DNA of 64,000 nt from Benincasa hispida (lineage: Eukaryota > Streptophyta > Magnoliopsida > Cucurbitales > Cucurbitaceae), in contig NC_052354.1 in assembly GCF_009727055.1 (NCBI RefSeq), forward strand, positions 47,874,263 through 47,938,262, in the 5' to 3' direction. Numbering within the stretch: the stretch's first letter is position 1; the number at the start of each line of letters is the position of its first letter. This document shows, piece after piece, positions 47,572 to 58,021 of the stretch. Position numbers and translations under genes: made by a program. The notes beneath the pieces were generated by a model that was not told where the DNA came from, made no database searches, and saw only the letters and a list, made by a program, of their open reading frames with translations.

Positions 47572-49244
47572 TGGTGCGTTATTTTAAGATGTGGAATTAT
47601 GGATGAAATGCGATGATGAACATGCATTGAGCACTCAAGTTTTCTGAGTGGAATCCAAGTGTAAACCCCACTTGGTAAGTCCAGGGTCAAACTCAGGGAC
47701 TTGGGAAAACAGGTTACGGTGGTAATTTTCAAATAAACTTTGCGGTAATCAGTAACTCAAATAGTTGTTGGTTTTCTTTGTTGCGGTAATGAAATAAATA
47801 AATGCGGCAGAGTTCGAAAAGAGTTGATAAAACGGAAGATATGATGAGTATGCAGTGAACGGGTTGAGAAGGGTTTCGGCTAATACTTCCTAGGATGTGT
47901 TCATGCTTTGCGATCATGCACCACACATACAATAGTAAACTATCTCTTGATGCGAATGCTACGGCTTCTAATGCTAGAATGCATGTGATATATGAGATAA
48001 GTCTATAGGACCTACACATAAGCCTTTATTCTTATTTATGCGATGACAAAATGACACATACACAAATAAGGCGACCACATAATATCATACATATCTCTAG
48101 GATGCATGCGATGCAAGTTGGCAAACAGAGCTTATCTCTAAGTCCCTATCTCTTGTTTATGCAGTTCAAATCATATTCTCTCGAGTCTAGATTCTAACCT
48201 AGCTCTCTTAAGTCTTAGGTTCTTTCTTTAGACTCACTCTCGAGTAGCTCTAAAGGGATGTTGTCCATAGTATAAAACAAGATAATTACATGCGATGAAG
48301 ATCCTAGGACATGTTAGCTTAGTTCTTCTCAACCCATTCGATAAGTTTAGCTACTCATGCATGCTAAGAAAGTGAACAGATGTAGAATAAGAACTTCCAT
48401 TGTATAAATATAAAGATGAAGTACAAAATAACCATGCAAGAATAGAATAAAGAGTCTGATAGCAATCTCTTGCTTCCCAAGATTTTACACTTTCTTTTTT
48501 ACTCGTGTTCAAAAGATAATCTCGCTATCGCGAGGGTCAGCCCGCTCTCTGCTTCTACGCCTCTGGGTTCTCTCTCGAGTTACCTTGAGCGATCTTCCGG
48601 CATCTCTACTCTTCCCTTGCTCCACCTTAAAAATAAAATAAAACTATGAACGCGGCTGAAGCTCTTAAATCCGTGAACAGATGAACTGGTTAACCCTTTT
48701 TCTGAAGGATGCCTTTGGTATTTATAGAGCTTCGGGGTGAAGGCGGCTTCTCTCTTATGATTGCACAGATGGGATGGCTTTAATTCTCTAATTGATGCGT
48801 CGAATATTTGTCATCGAAAAGCTGAATGTACTTGTTGTCGTTAGCGGCTGTCAACTTAATTCAGATTCGACCCTCATCAGGTTTCTGTCCCATCGTGATT
48901 AATTATGCCTTTCACCCAGACGCGTCCACCAAGTTTCGCCGGCTTTATGCGGCAATCCTTCTTGAGCAGATGTTTGCGAACATAAATCACTGCAAAGCCT
49001 TGCAATAATGTTGTGCTCGTCCGTTGATTTCTTTTGATCGCGTTTTTCGCCTTGCGTTAACGCATATTCTACTTAAAAACAAAAAAAAAAAAAAAAAAAT
49101 GTTTCTATGTGATGAATGCATGCGACCGCAATGTTATAAACTTAATGCTTTTGGACGCAATCTAACATATTTTATCAACGCAATCTGACATTGTTTAAGA
49201 ACTTAGCACTGTAATAACGTGCATTTCTGCCTGTTATCACCAAC
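47567..49244. mobile_element. Solo LTR, 1.67 kb, inside gypsy integrase
   Basis: The sequence 47,572-49,239 begins TGGTGCGTTA and ends GCCTGTTATCA, flanked by identical CCAAC at 47,567-47,571 and 49,240-49,244. Removing it restores the integrase reading order. It belongs to the same family as 33,635-35,533. It includes a poly-A run near 49,081-49,100. Confidence 0.92.
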
Positions 49245-50314
49245 CTTTAGTGGACCATGGTTAGATATTTCAATGGATTTTATGTTGGGTTTACCTCGAT
49301 CTAAGAAAGGGAAGGATAACATTTTTCTGGCAGTTGACAGGTTTAGCAAAATGGCTCATTTCATATCATGTAATAAAACTAATGATGCTAAACATGTGGC
49401 TGGATTATTCTTTAAGGATGTGGTTAAATTGTATGGTGTTCCTAGAAGCATTGCTAATGATAGAGATGTGAAATTTTACGTCATTTTTGGAAATTACTTT
49501 GGGGAAAGGTTGGTACTAAGTTAGTTTACTCCACTACATGTCATCCTCAGACTAATGGATAAACTGAGGTAGTCAATAGGACAATGGTGACTATGCTTAG
49601 AACTATAATAGATAGAAACACCAAAACTTGGGAAGATTTTCTACCATTTATTGAATTTGCATATAATACGATTGTTCATAGTGTCATTAAATGTACACCA
49701 TTTGAGATTGTGTAGGGATTTAACCCTTTACCACCTCTTGATTTGTTGCCTTTTCCTTCTAACAAGGTTGTGAATTTTCAAGCTGATGAGAAGGTCATCG
49801 CCATTCAAGTGCTCCATAAAGAGATCAAAGAAAGGATTAAAAAGCAAAATGCCAAGGTAACGGTGAGGGTTTATCAACATCAAAAGCCAATGATATTTAA
49901 GGAGGGAGATTGGTTTTAGGTCCATCTTCGGAAGGAGATTCTAAGTTAAACCCAAAAGAAGATGGACATTCCCAAGTGATGGAAAAAATCAATGACAGTG
50001 CCTACCAAATTAATCTCGAGGGTAAATATGGTGTGAATTTTACTTTTAATGTTTCTTACTTAACTCCTTTGGATGCAGATAATGAACTTGATTCGAGGAC
50101 GAATTCTTCAAAATGGGGAGAATATGATATGAACAAGGATACCCTTGTGTTACCTTCGGGACCAATCACACGCTTAAGAGCCAAGAAGCTACAGTTAGCG
50201 TTGAATTCTCACATTCGAGCGGAGGTGAACTCAATTGAGGTTATTCAAACAAAAACATCTAATCAGGAGTATTATAATTGGTTTCAGTTGATGCTACAAG
50301 ATGAAACCAATTGA
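49240..50314 (+). pseudogene. Gypsy integrase core and C-terminal tail
   Basis: Core: [20 protein letters not shown] (first D), [17 protein letters not shown] and [19 protein letters not shown] (second D). Then, in shifted frames, HPQTNG and VTMLRTIIDRNTKTWEDFLP, FAYNTIVHS and PFEIV followed by a stop for tyrosine. DWF and a TAG at 49,917 (expected tryptophan of VWVHLRKERF) precede the tail 49,920-50,314 with INDSAYQINLEGKYGVNFTF and NVSYLTPLDADNELDSRTN, ending GPITRLRAKKLQLALN. The tail is the usual end of this plant gypsy group; I see no chromodomain. Confidence 0.88.
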
Positions 50315-50541
50315 ACTTTGTTAATTTATTTTAATTTGAAAACATTCCTTAATTTGGACCCATATATGTTTTGTTCGGGTTTCTAGTTCTTTTTATTTAG
50401 GGGTAAAATGGACTTTTAAGTCCCTTTAGTTAAGTAGGATAGGTTTAAAGGAGTGGAGAAAAAGACAGAACGTAGTTGTTGGTTTGGAGTTTTTAGGATT
50501 TCCTTTGAATTAAAATTCTCTGGTAGATGACAGAGTTTCAT
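50315..50541 (+). other. Gypsy 3' LTR-like sequence, left of CACTA
   Basis: Non-coding sequence after the pol tail, ending at the CAT used as CACTA target. It appears to resume at 55,225 ('cgccacttttgcaattattgattcaagg'). The LTR start is not found. Confidence 0.5.
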
Positions 50542-51182
50542 CACTACAAGAATTTTGGCCTAACCGACATTAAAAGGCTTTAATGTCGGTGGACAACCGA
50601 CATTAAAGATCGTGTTATAAAAGGTATTTAATGTCGGTTGTCTTTAATGTCGGTTTTAAACTGACATTAAAGCCTATCTTCAATGTCAGTTTAAAACCAG
50701 CATTAAAGACAATCGACATTGAAGACCTTTAAAGCCCTTTAATGTTGGTTTTGAACCAATTTTAATGTCAGTTTTAATCTGACATTAAGACCTGAAATTA
50801 TTGTCCTTTTTTTAATGTCATTGTCCAATCCATTTTTAATGTCGATCAAAAAGTATAACATGACACATCATCATCGAACGCTATGGCTATTGTAACGAAG
50901 CACGTATGACATATTATTCATGTATGGATTGTAAATCTATTACATTTAATCTATAAATTCTGCTATAAAATTATAATTTAAAAGGCCATACAATAATTTA
51001 GATATTGAAAACACAAATTACAAGTAATACAAATATTATGATTTTACAAACATTATGGATTTACTGTCCCTATCCACTTGGTAAGTATGGATCCCTTCAT
51101 AATTCTTCTTGAACAGACCCCTCTCAACTTCAGCAGTGTCTGGTTATAGGCATCTTTGTATGACCACTTTTGTTCAAAGAAT

Positions 51183-52575
51183 CACAAACAAAAAAAGGTT
51201 TAAGACAAAGGATTGAAAGTGAAAATATGATCAGAATTCATATTCAACTAACCGCGTTTATTGGGAATATGTATAAATGGTACATTCAAGGCAAAATTCT
51301 TATAGTGAATGTGTTGGATCTAGAGTTCCAAAAAAAAAAGCATAAAGAGGTTGCGATACCAAATCTTTACTCCTTTGTTGGTCCTGCAAAACAAGAAAAC
51401 TCAATAGTTGAATAAATGAGATAATCTTCTTTTTCAAGATCTTGAAGAAGAGAAGCTTGGTTACCTAGATATGAGATACGAAGATGACGAAAAATTTTCG
51501 ACAGCATAACAATGCTACCACAACAAAACTAAAAATTTACCTTGAACCTGTTCAAAGAAACACACTCCCAAAAATATTTTACAACCACTTGTTCACAACA
51601 GAACTATCAGAATTCCCAAAAAATGAATATTCTACATCAATAAGCAAATTTATTTCACAATGTACTTCAAATCTCAAAAGTTGTCACAACAACTACCATA
51701 GTACATGAATAGCCCACAAACTACCATAGTGCAACCCACAAACACAAGCACCTTGAATCAAATCTAAACTGCAAATAAATAGTACCAATGATTCATAAAT
51801 GGGTATTACATTCTAATCCAATATGGTCCAAAGAGAAATAAGCACACTATAACTTCTCAAACAGGAATTTCCATATCATTAGAGTCACTTGAAAATAGTT
51901 AGAAACTGTGCTTAAAACTGCAAGCATTCAAAAATGCACTTACCAGGAACAATTTTTACGTGAATCCCTTACTGTTGCAAGAAATCCATCTCCTCCCCAC
52001 CCCTTCCAAACAACTAAAAAATACACAAACAAAAAGGGTTTAAGACAAAGGATTGAAAGTGAAAATGTGATCAGAATTCGTATTCAACTAACCGTGTTTA
52101 TTGGGAATGTGCATAAATGGTATATTCAAGGCAAAATTCTTGTAGTGAATGTGTTGGATCTAGAGTTCCCCAAGAAAAAGCATAAAGTGGTTGCGATACC
52201 AAATCTTTACTCATTTGTTGCACCTGCAAAACAAGAAAACTCAATAGTTGAATAAATGAGAAAATCTTCTTTTTCAAGATCTTGAAGAAGAGAAGCTTGG
52301 TTACCTAGATATGAGATACGAAGACGATGAAAAATTTTCGACAGCATAACGATGCTACCACAACAAAACTAAAAATTTACCTTGAATCTGTTCAAAGAAA
52401 CACACTCCAAAAAATATTTCACAACCACTTGTTCACAACATAACTATCAGAATTCCCAAAAAATGAATATTTAAGAACACATACATCAATAAGCAAATTT
52501 AGTTCACAATGTACTTCAAATCTCAAAAGTTGTCACAAAAACTACCATAGTGCATGAATAACCCACAAACTACTA
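51183..52575. repeat. Direct duplication inside CACTA, 840-bp spacing
   Basis: 51,183-51,720 and about 52,019-52,575 align at high identity with a constant 840-bp offset (for example 'taagacaaaggattgaaagtg' at 51,201 and 52,041). Between them lie about 300 unmatched bases. The plus-strand frames (51,170-51,415 and 51,908-52,255) encode similar peptides, but on the minus strand both copies keep an acceptor-like TTTTGCAG before 'ca.caaa.gagtaaagatttgg', so the true sense may be minus. The source is unknown. Confidence 0.85.
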
Positions 52576-52897
52576 GATACACCATTAAAAGTTCAATATT
52601 ATATATGTGGATCAATTATTACAAAAGTTTCAAATATGTCATGAACTCATTAGATACAAAATTGAATATTCAAGAATCTATTAGACATTTTTAAAGTTCA
52701 GAGACCTATTAAATACAAGATTAAAAGTTCAATTACCTATTATATATTTTTGAAAAATTAGGGATAAAATAGACACTAATCTAAAAGTTCAGGACTAAAC
52801 CTATAATTCAAAAGAAAATCAAGTAATAGACTATATCAACATTCAAAAGAAGTCCATGACAGTAAATAGAACTAATTGAACAACAAATGATGGATAC

Positions 52898-52980
52898 ATT
52901 TGGATTCCACTGATGATTGAACCAAAGAGTCCAAGCATTGCCATTAATTCAACTCTACCAACATTCTTCACAAGGAATTC
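52898..52980 (-). pseudogene. Captured exon of SLC35F1/DUF914-type transporter
   Basis: After an acceptor (TTTTTAG at 52,988-52,982) the minus strand reads EFLVKNVGRVELMAMLGLFG then SIISGIQM, followed by a donor GTATCC at 52,97-92 within 52,892-52,897. This closely resembles an internal exon of plant solute carrier 35 F1-like membrane proteins (EEF.VKN.DRVELMAMLGLFGAI.SAIQI), predicted nucleotide-sugar-transporter-fold proteins. Only 83 bp are present. The neighbouring exons of that gene are not seen, so this is a captured fragment. The identification is from memory of the family. Confidence 0.78.
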
Positions 52981-53014
52981 CTAAAAAGAACTTAAAATAA
53001 AAAAAGAATGTGAT

Positions 53015-53200
53015 AGCAAAGTGTCAGTTCGATTCGGTTTAACATTATAAGAAACTAAAATTTTTGGTTTGGTTCAATTGTGGATTTGGTATAAAATTAC
53101 AAGAAAACAAAAAACCAAACCGAATTGAACCGAATATTTGTGGATTAGTTTTGTTCGGTATATATCTAAAATCAAATTTTTCGATTCAGTTCATTTTGAC
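53015..53200. repeat. 'GGTTCGGTTTGG' low-complexity insert in CACTA
   Basis: Left 'gttcgattcggttt' and 'ttggtttggttcaatt' are mirrored by 'accaaaccgaattgaaccgaat' and 'aaatttttcgattcagttca'. It looks like a small nested element with inverted ends between captured exons. Limits are approximate. Confidence 0.5.
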
Positions 53201-53300
53201 TACCAATCAAGGAACCAAGAGATATAAATACATACAAACATGCATTACTTGATTTCAAGTCATATTCTACAAATATTTTTTTTAAAAAAATGGACCTTAC

Positions 53301-54540
53301 TTGTAAAATAGTCCCATGGTTGCACTTTTTCAATGGAAGTGAGACTGCAGAAGAAGATTTAGAATCTGTGTAATTTTTCATGTTGACCATAGCCTCTCCA
53401 AGAATACTTGATCTTGTTGATCCCTGTGATTGGATATTTAGTGTAAATTAAGCTCAGCAGACTTCATATTCAATTACTTATCTTCGCAATACATCAATGT
53501 CATAAATGTAAAAAGCCAAATTACATAGTAGCAGCTCCTAAACAAAGGATAGTCATGAAAACAACAAATGTCTAGCAAGAGGAATTATGTTTGTGAAACC
53601 CAAATGGATTCTAATAAAGACAAACAACCATACCATGGCCACAACAAGCTTGAAATTGCTATCTTCAAACTCCTTAGAAACTTCATCTTGTGAAACCCAA
53701 ATGGATTCTGATAGAGACTCAGTCTACTGGCAACTTCCATTACGAACTAATTCTTTGCTTGACTTGACGATCGTCTTCCCAGTTTGCTCTAAGATGACAG
53801 ATACAAATAGTTTGTCCTAACCTTTAAGTACCTGTTTTCGTACAAGTAACAAAAAGAAAATCTCTATAGTGAAATCAAGTAAAACAAATATACATCTCCA
53901 TTAAATCAGGAAAAGGATGGAGGGGATAGGATTGAATATTAAAGTAAACAACAATCGACAATGACTAACCGGTAACTCCCTGACCAAGTCCACTTATGAG
54001 TTATCACCATAATAATAACGAATTTCAAGGCTGAGTTCCGATCTAAGATAGTAATAAAGACAAATAAATCGTGTTGACTAAATCAATAACTTCCATTCCT
54101 CTTCATCCTAATTCTCAATCCATTGATTCGATCAAAATATCTAAATTTATTAACAAAATTGCAACCCCTAAATTCACAACCCATAAAACATTTCATTGAA
54201 TCCTCATTTAATCTCATTCCTTCTTCCTCCAATTTTTTCTTCTTTTCTTCCATTTTACTTCATAAAACTAGAGGGCATCTTTAATATCACACGAAGCATA
54301 TTGGTAATCCCAAAAAATTATGGGAAGTCAAATAAACTTAGACCCTTTACTAAATATACTATTAGTAGTAGAACAAAGAACGAAAATGTATATTCATGAT
54401 TCACACTCCAAAACAGAACAAAGAACCTTAAAATTAAAACTAAAATTAAAATTAAGTATCTGGGTTACCTTGACGTTGGAGAACTTGAAATCAAATTTCT
54501 CCACTGATTTCACTTGTCAGTTCCTATGCAACCTAAGCAT
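53301..54540 (-). pseudogene. Captured exons 1-3 of an NT-C2-domain protein gene
   Basis: Three exons in correct order, all phase 0. Exon 1, 54,540-54,469 (24 codons), starts MLRLHRN, then a TGA, then VEKFDFKFSNVK and donor GTAACC. Exon 2, 53,831-53,634 (66 codons), follows an acceptor CAG and reads KG*DKLFVSV, TGKTIVKSSKELVRNGSCQ*, TESLSESIWVSQDEVSKEFE and FKLVVAM with donor GTATGG. Exon 3, 53,423-53,301 (41 codons), reads GSTRSSILGEAMVNM and SAVSLPLKKCNHGTILQ with donor GTAAGG. This is the amino-terminal C2 (NT-C2) domain of plant coiled-coil proteins annotated as myosin-heavy-chain-like or USO1-like. Three stops (CGA-like to TGA, two TGG to TAG) kill the frame. The rest of the parent gene is absent. 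Confidence 0.85.
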
Positions 54541-54657
54541 TTTCCCTTGACACTCTTTCTGTCTTTTTATATATCCAAAATGCTCCTGTTCAACCTGAAC
54601 ATCTTCAATTTACACAACTCTAAACTAACACCAACACATTAATAATCAGAGTCTAAA

Positions 54658-54792
54658 CCTAAAAGGCAACAAATCGTAATGCTTACGAATGTTGGAGACG
54701 AGCTTCTCCGGCAACTGACTTCCAGGATAGAGCTGAGTAAGATTTCGTACAACACTTCCCCAAACAACCTTCTTAGACCCCTCAGTTCTCAT
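54658..54792 (-). pseudogene. Captured first exon of a conserved plant protein
   Basis: Minus strand from ATG at 54,792: MRTEGSKKVVWGSVVRNLTQ, LYPGSQLPEKLVSNIRKHYD, LLPF, then AG|GTTTAG, a possible donor. The 45 codons are open. The sequence LTQLYPGSQLPEKLVSNIRKHYD is familiar as the start of a conserved plant protein that I recall carrying a divergent kinase-like domain; that assignment is weak. Upstream (54,793-54,960) is pyrimidine-rich, UTR-like sequence, so the fragment may include the parent's leader. It lies 120 bp before the captured NT-C2 start, on the same strand. Confidence 0.65.
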
Positions 54793-55022
54793 AGGTGACG
54801 GATCGCGAACAGAATCCAGATTTAAAGATAGAAAGAAAGCCGGAGATAGAGAGTTGACGACGGAGACCTGGGGGTTTCACGTTGGAAGGAGTCGACGACG
54901 GAGATAGAAAGTCGACGACAAAGACCTTGGGGGTTTCGTGTGGGTTTGTGGATGAGTGAAAGACTGAGAATGAAAGAAAAAAATAAAATGAGAGGGAGAG
55001 TGAAGAGGGAAATGGAAAAAAT

Positions 55023-55052
<30 letters not shown>
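55023..55052. repeat. G30 homopolymer tract
   Basis: Thirty consecutive G on the plus strand, inside the CACTA subterminal zone, followed by T and A runs. Its length is prone to replication or assembly error. Confidence 0.95.
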
Positions 55053-55053
<1 letters not shown>

Positions 55054-55224
55054 GGAGTTTTTTTTTAAAAAAAAATGGATTTTTTCATGTCGGTTAATAT
55101 ATACCTACAATGTCGGTTTAAAACTGATATTAAAGATCAACTTTTTTTAAAAAAAACAAAACCGACATTATACATCCGGTTTCACTTTTTCCAACCGATA
55201 TTAAAGGCCAAAATTCTTGTAGTG

Positions 55225-55500
55225 CATCGCCACTTTTGCAATTATTGATTCAAGGTTGCATGTCAAGAACATTCAAGTAAGTCTAATCATCTTGCTTGTG
55301 GAGTGTTCGAACTTAGAATAAAGAACTAGTTCCTCTTATCTCTTGGTCTTCGATCAAAAGGTAATCCAAATCTAATCCTTCCCTTTGAAATTGTTATCAA
55401 ATTTATTGGGGACTTTAGAATTTGATATTAGGGGTTCACCATTTGGGGTTCCTAATTTTCAAATCCTAGGGTTTTCATATCACCTTATTTATAGGTTTTG
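55225..55500 (+). other. Gypsy 3' LTR-like sequence, right of CACTA
   Basis: Continues the sequence interrupted at 50,541 and contains 'cttggtcttcgatcaaaaggtaatcc' and 'gggttcaccatttggggttcctaat'. The end of the gypsy element is not located. Confidence 0.45.
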
Positions 55501-56124
55501 ACGTTATATGAATCCACCCACAACATATTCTAAATCAACTAGGAAAAGGACCAATTTGCAAATAATAATAATAATAATAATAATTGTTGAAAATACAAAT
55601 CATGTCTCACGTTGACTATATCTCATAGTATCCACAAGTAAAGAACGACATTATAAAGCTTTTTTTCTCTCTCTCTCTTTTTTTTTGGGTCCAAAATTGG
55701 ACTCCCACATCATACGATTATCAGGGGGGAAATGCCAATTTTTCTTTTTACGTATATTTTCTTAATCAATTTGATTTATTTCTCATTTATTAGTTTATAA
55801 TTAAAACAAATTAATGTAATTGTTGCTGAAAAAAACAACTCTATATAACTCGATGTATTTTCAGTAGAATTATTCCTTCCTTTTTCTAACAATTCTCACC
55901 CAATACTTTAAAGAAAAAACTAAAAATATAATATAAATTATATTTTTTTAACATAGAATCATATGAAATCAATATAAACTCAATTGATAAAAATAAAATA
56001 TTAAATTACCAAAGACAAATATTTTATAAATTCATATTATAAATTAAATTAATATATGAATTATCTTAAGATAGTCGATCATCGACAAAATCAGCTGACA
56101 CCTGAGCCCCACATCAACTTATGA
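55501..56124. other. Intergenic DNA with AAT microsatellite
   Basis: A (AAT)n run at 55,559-55,583 and a CT/T run near 55,663-55,687. No gene seen. Confidence 0.5.
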
Positions 56125-56315
56125 CCTATTTGGATTGATTAGAGAAAAAATGTTTTTCAAAAAATCATTTTTATTCAAACTTTTTTAATCAAAATAATTT
56201 AAAATACACTTTGAAAGTATTTAAAAAGTTATTTTGAGTACTTTTCAAATACTTCATTTTTTTCAAAATGACTTATTTTCAGAATTAAATACTTCAAAAG
56301 CAAACAAAATACTCG
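56125..56315. mobile_element. MITE, 'tttcaaaaaattcaatttt' family copy 2
   Basis: Partner of 27,750-27,935, with the same order of shared phrases including 'aaaatgacttatttt' and 'aatacttca'. Confidence 0.55.
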
Positions 56316-58021
56316 TATACTAATTAGTAAAGTGGACTTATTATCAAAAATATCCCCCCCCACCCCCACCCCCCCATATTTTGCCTTTTTTGCTTAATAA
56401 GCCCCTCTCCTTTAAATATAGGAACAAAATGATATTTTAATATAAAAAAAACCCTATAGGCCCTTGAAGTTAAGCCTCGACTAAACAAAAACTAAAACAT
56501 TCACATTTTAAAAAATAAGAAAGAAAGAAAGAAAAGCAACCAAAACAAACATGGTTATTTAAGTATGAAAAAAAGGGGGAATGGTTGCATCTATCGTTAT
56601 GCAACCTTACCCGATGAAAACTTCCATGTGGCAATTTTTTTGTTTTTTTTTTAAAATTGAACTATTATTGTTTTTTGCTTTGCAAAAATGGATACGCTGC
56701 TATTATTCATTGTCCTTTTAAGTATTCCCAAACATCCTAATAACTTGCCTTTCATTACAAACATGGTTATTAAAAAATATCATATATCTATATTTTTGCA
56801 TCATCAACAATTCTAGACATATAAAGATGTCGACTATCCAACTCTGAAACAACGAATCACCTCTTAGATATAATATAGCATTATCATGAGGTCAAAATTA
56901 AAAGCCCTAACTTTTAAACGTTCTATATAGAGATGATTTAGCAGCGAAGGAAGAATAAGATATACGCCAAACCCAAAACTCACATCAACACAATTTGCAG
57001 TGTGTAGGCATAAACCTAAGAGTTGAAAGCTTTTGTAATGTAAAACGCACACTTTCCAAAGCAGATTCCCACAAAGAATAACACAACACAAACAATAAAG
57101 TTTTCATGACAGACAATCAACTTCCCTCTCTTTTAATGTATATCTATATATAGAAAAATTCCAGCCAAAAAGGACCAAAATTAAACTTCACGACTCTTAC
57201 CTTTTTTTTCTTTTGTTTTGCACTTTAAAGGCTCAGAAGAATGTGTCCTTACATATCCATGTGCTGAGATCTGCTCCCCACGTGCGATATGGCTCTCTGT
57301 TTCAACATATTTTCTTTTTAAGTTTGACAGTTTTGCCCAAAAAAAACAGAAAACTTAATAGCAATAGAAAATGTTTAAAAAGATTCCCAAAAGATGGAGA
57401 TATTATTATTCAAATGGAGATATTATTATTCAAAGTGTTGAAATAAGTTATAAGAATAAAAGTATACATGGTCTTAAGATATATATATATATATATATAT
57501 TATTGCTCGAACGAAACAATGATATCTTTAATAACAATGGTAAAAATGATGAATTTTTGTTATTTATGAAATTAACTTTAAGGTTTAGAGAAGTGTATTA
57601 TATAAAAGTTTCTAACTTTAGGTCACCCAACTTAGCACTACTCCCACGCAAACATGCTTAACAGCAGAATTATGATGGGATCTGGTACACTAGTACTGGT
57701 ATGATCACAACCCTAATTAACACATTGCTAGTTAACCACGTAAGTCTCAATTGATTTCATAACCTCTATGATATTGTTCATTTTAAATTTAAATTTGGAA
57801 TCACCCAAAAGTCTTGTATTGATTGAGAAAAATTGTGTTCACTGGCATGCTATAGGAATCTTTCCTACCCTAGCTATGAGATTTTGTTTGAAATAAGTTT
57901 TGGATCTTTGTCCAAGGAAAAAAAAAGGATTTTGGAGATCCGTTTTGCACCTTTTTTTCCTTTTTCTTTTTTTTTTTTTTTTGGTTTTGACTTTCATTTT
58001 TCTTTTTCTTTTTTTCCTCAG
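56316..58021. other. Intergenic DNA
   Basis: No intact gene. A C-rich run (56,352-56,374) and (AT)n at 57,479-57,500 are present, and the last 60 bases are nearly pure pyrimidine. Frames at 57,833-58,117 come from that tract. Confidence 0.45.

Larger units (their letters stand above)
45315..50541 (+). mobile_element. Ty3/gypsy retrotransposon, truncated and interrupted
   Basis: Plus-strand pieces give protease end, reverse transcriptase, RNase H, integrase and a C-terminal tail in gypsy order. The 5' part (LTR, gag, most of protease) is missing at the junction with repeat C. A solo LTR splits the integrase (47,572-49,239), and a CACTA element sits in the 3' region at 50,542, after which related LTR-like sequence seems to continue from 55,225. 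Many stops make it inactive. Confidence 0.9.
50539..55227. mobile_element. CACTA transposon carrying host gene fragments (Pack-CACTA)
   Basis: The element 50,542-55,224 (4,683 bp) has perfect inverted ends CACTACAAGAATTTTGGCCT and is flanked by CAT on both sides, the 3-bp duplication of CACTA (En/Spm) elements. Subterminal repeats of AATGTCGGTT and its inverse crowd both ends (50,563-50,850 and 55,085-55,205). No transposase is recognised, so it depends on an autonomous relative. The interior carries pieces of at least three host genes on the minus strand, an 840-bp-spaced direct duplication and a 30-G tract. Confidence 0.95.

Noticed and set aside
51170..52255. Plus-strand frames inside CACTA as transposase
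   Set aside because: No CACTA transposase motifs; the peptides are duplicated by the 840-bp repeat and end without domain content.
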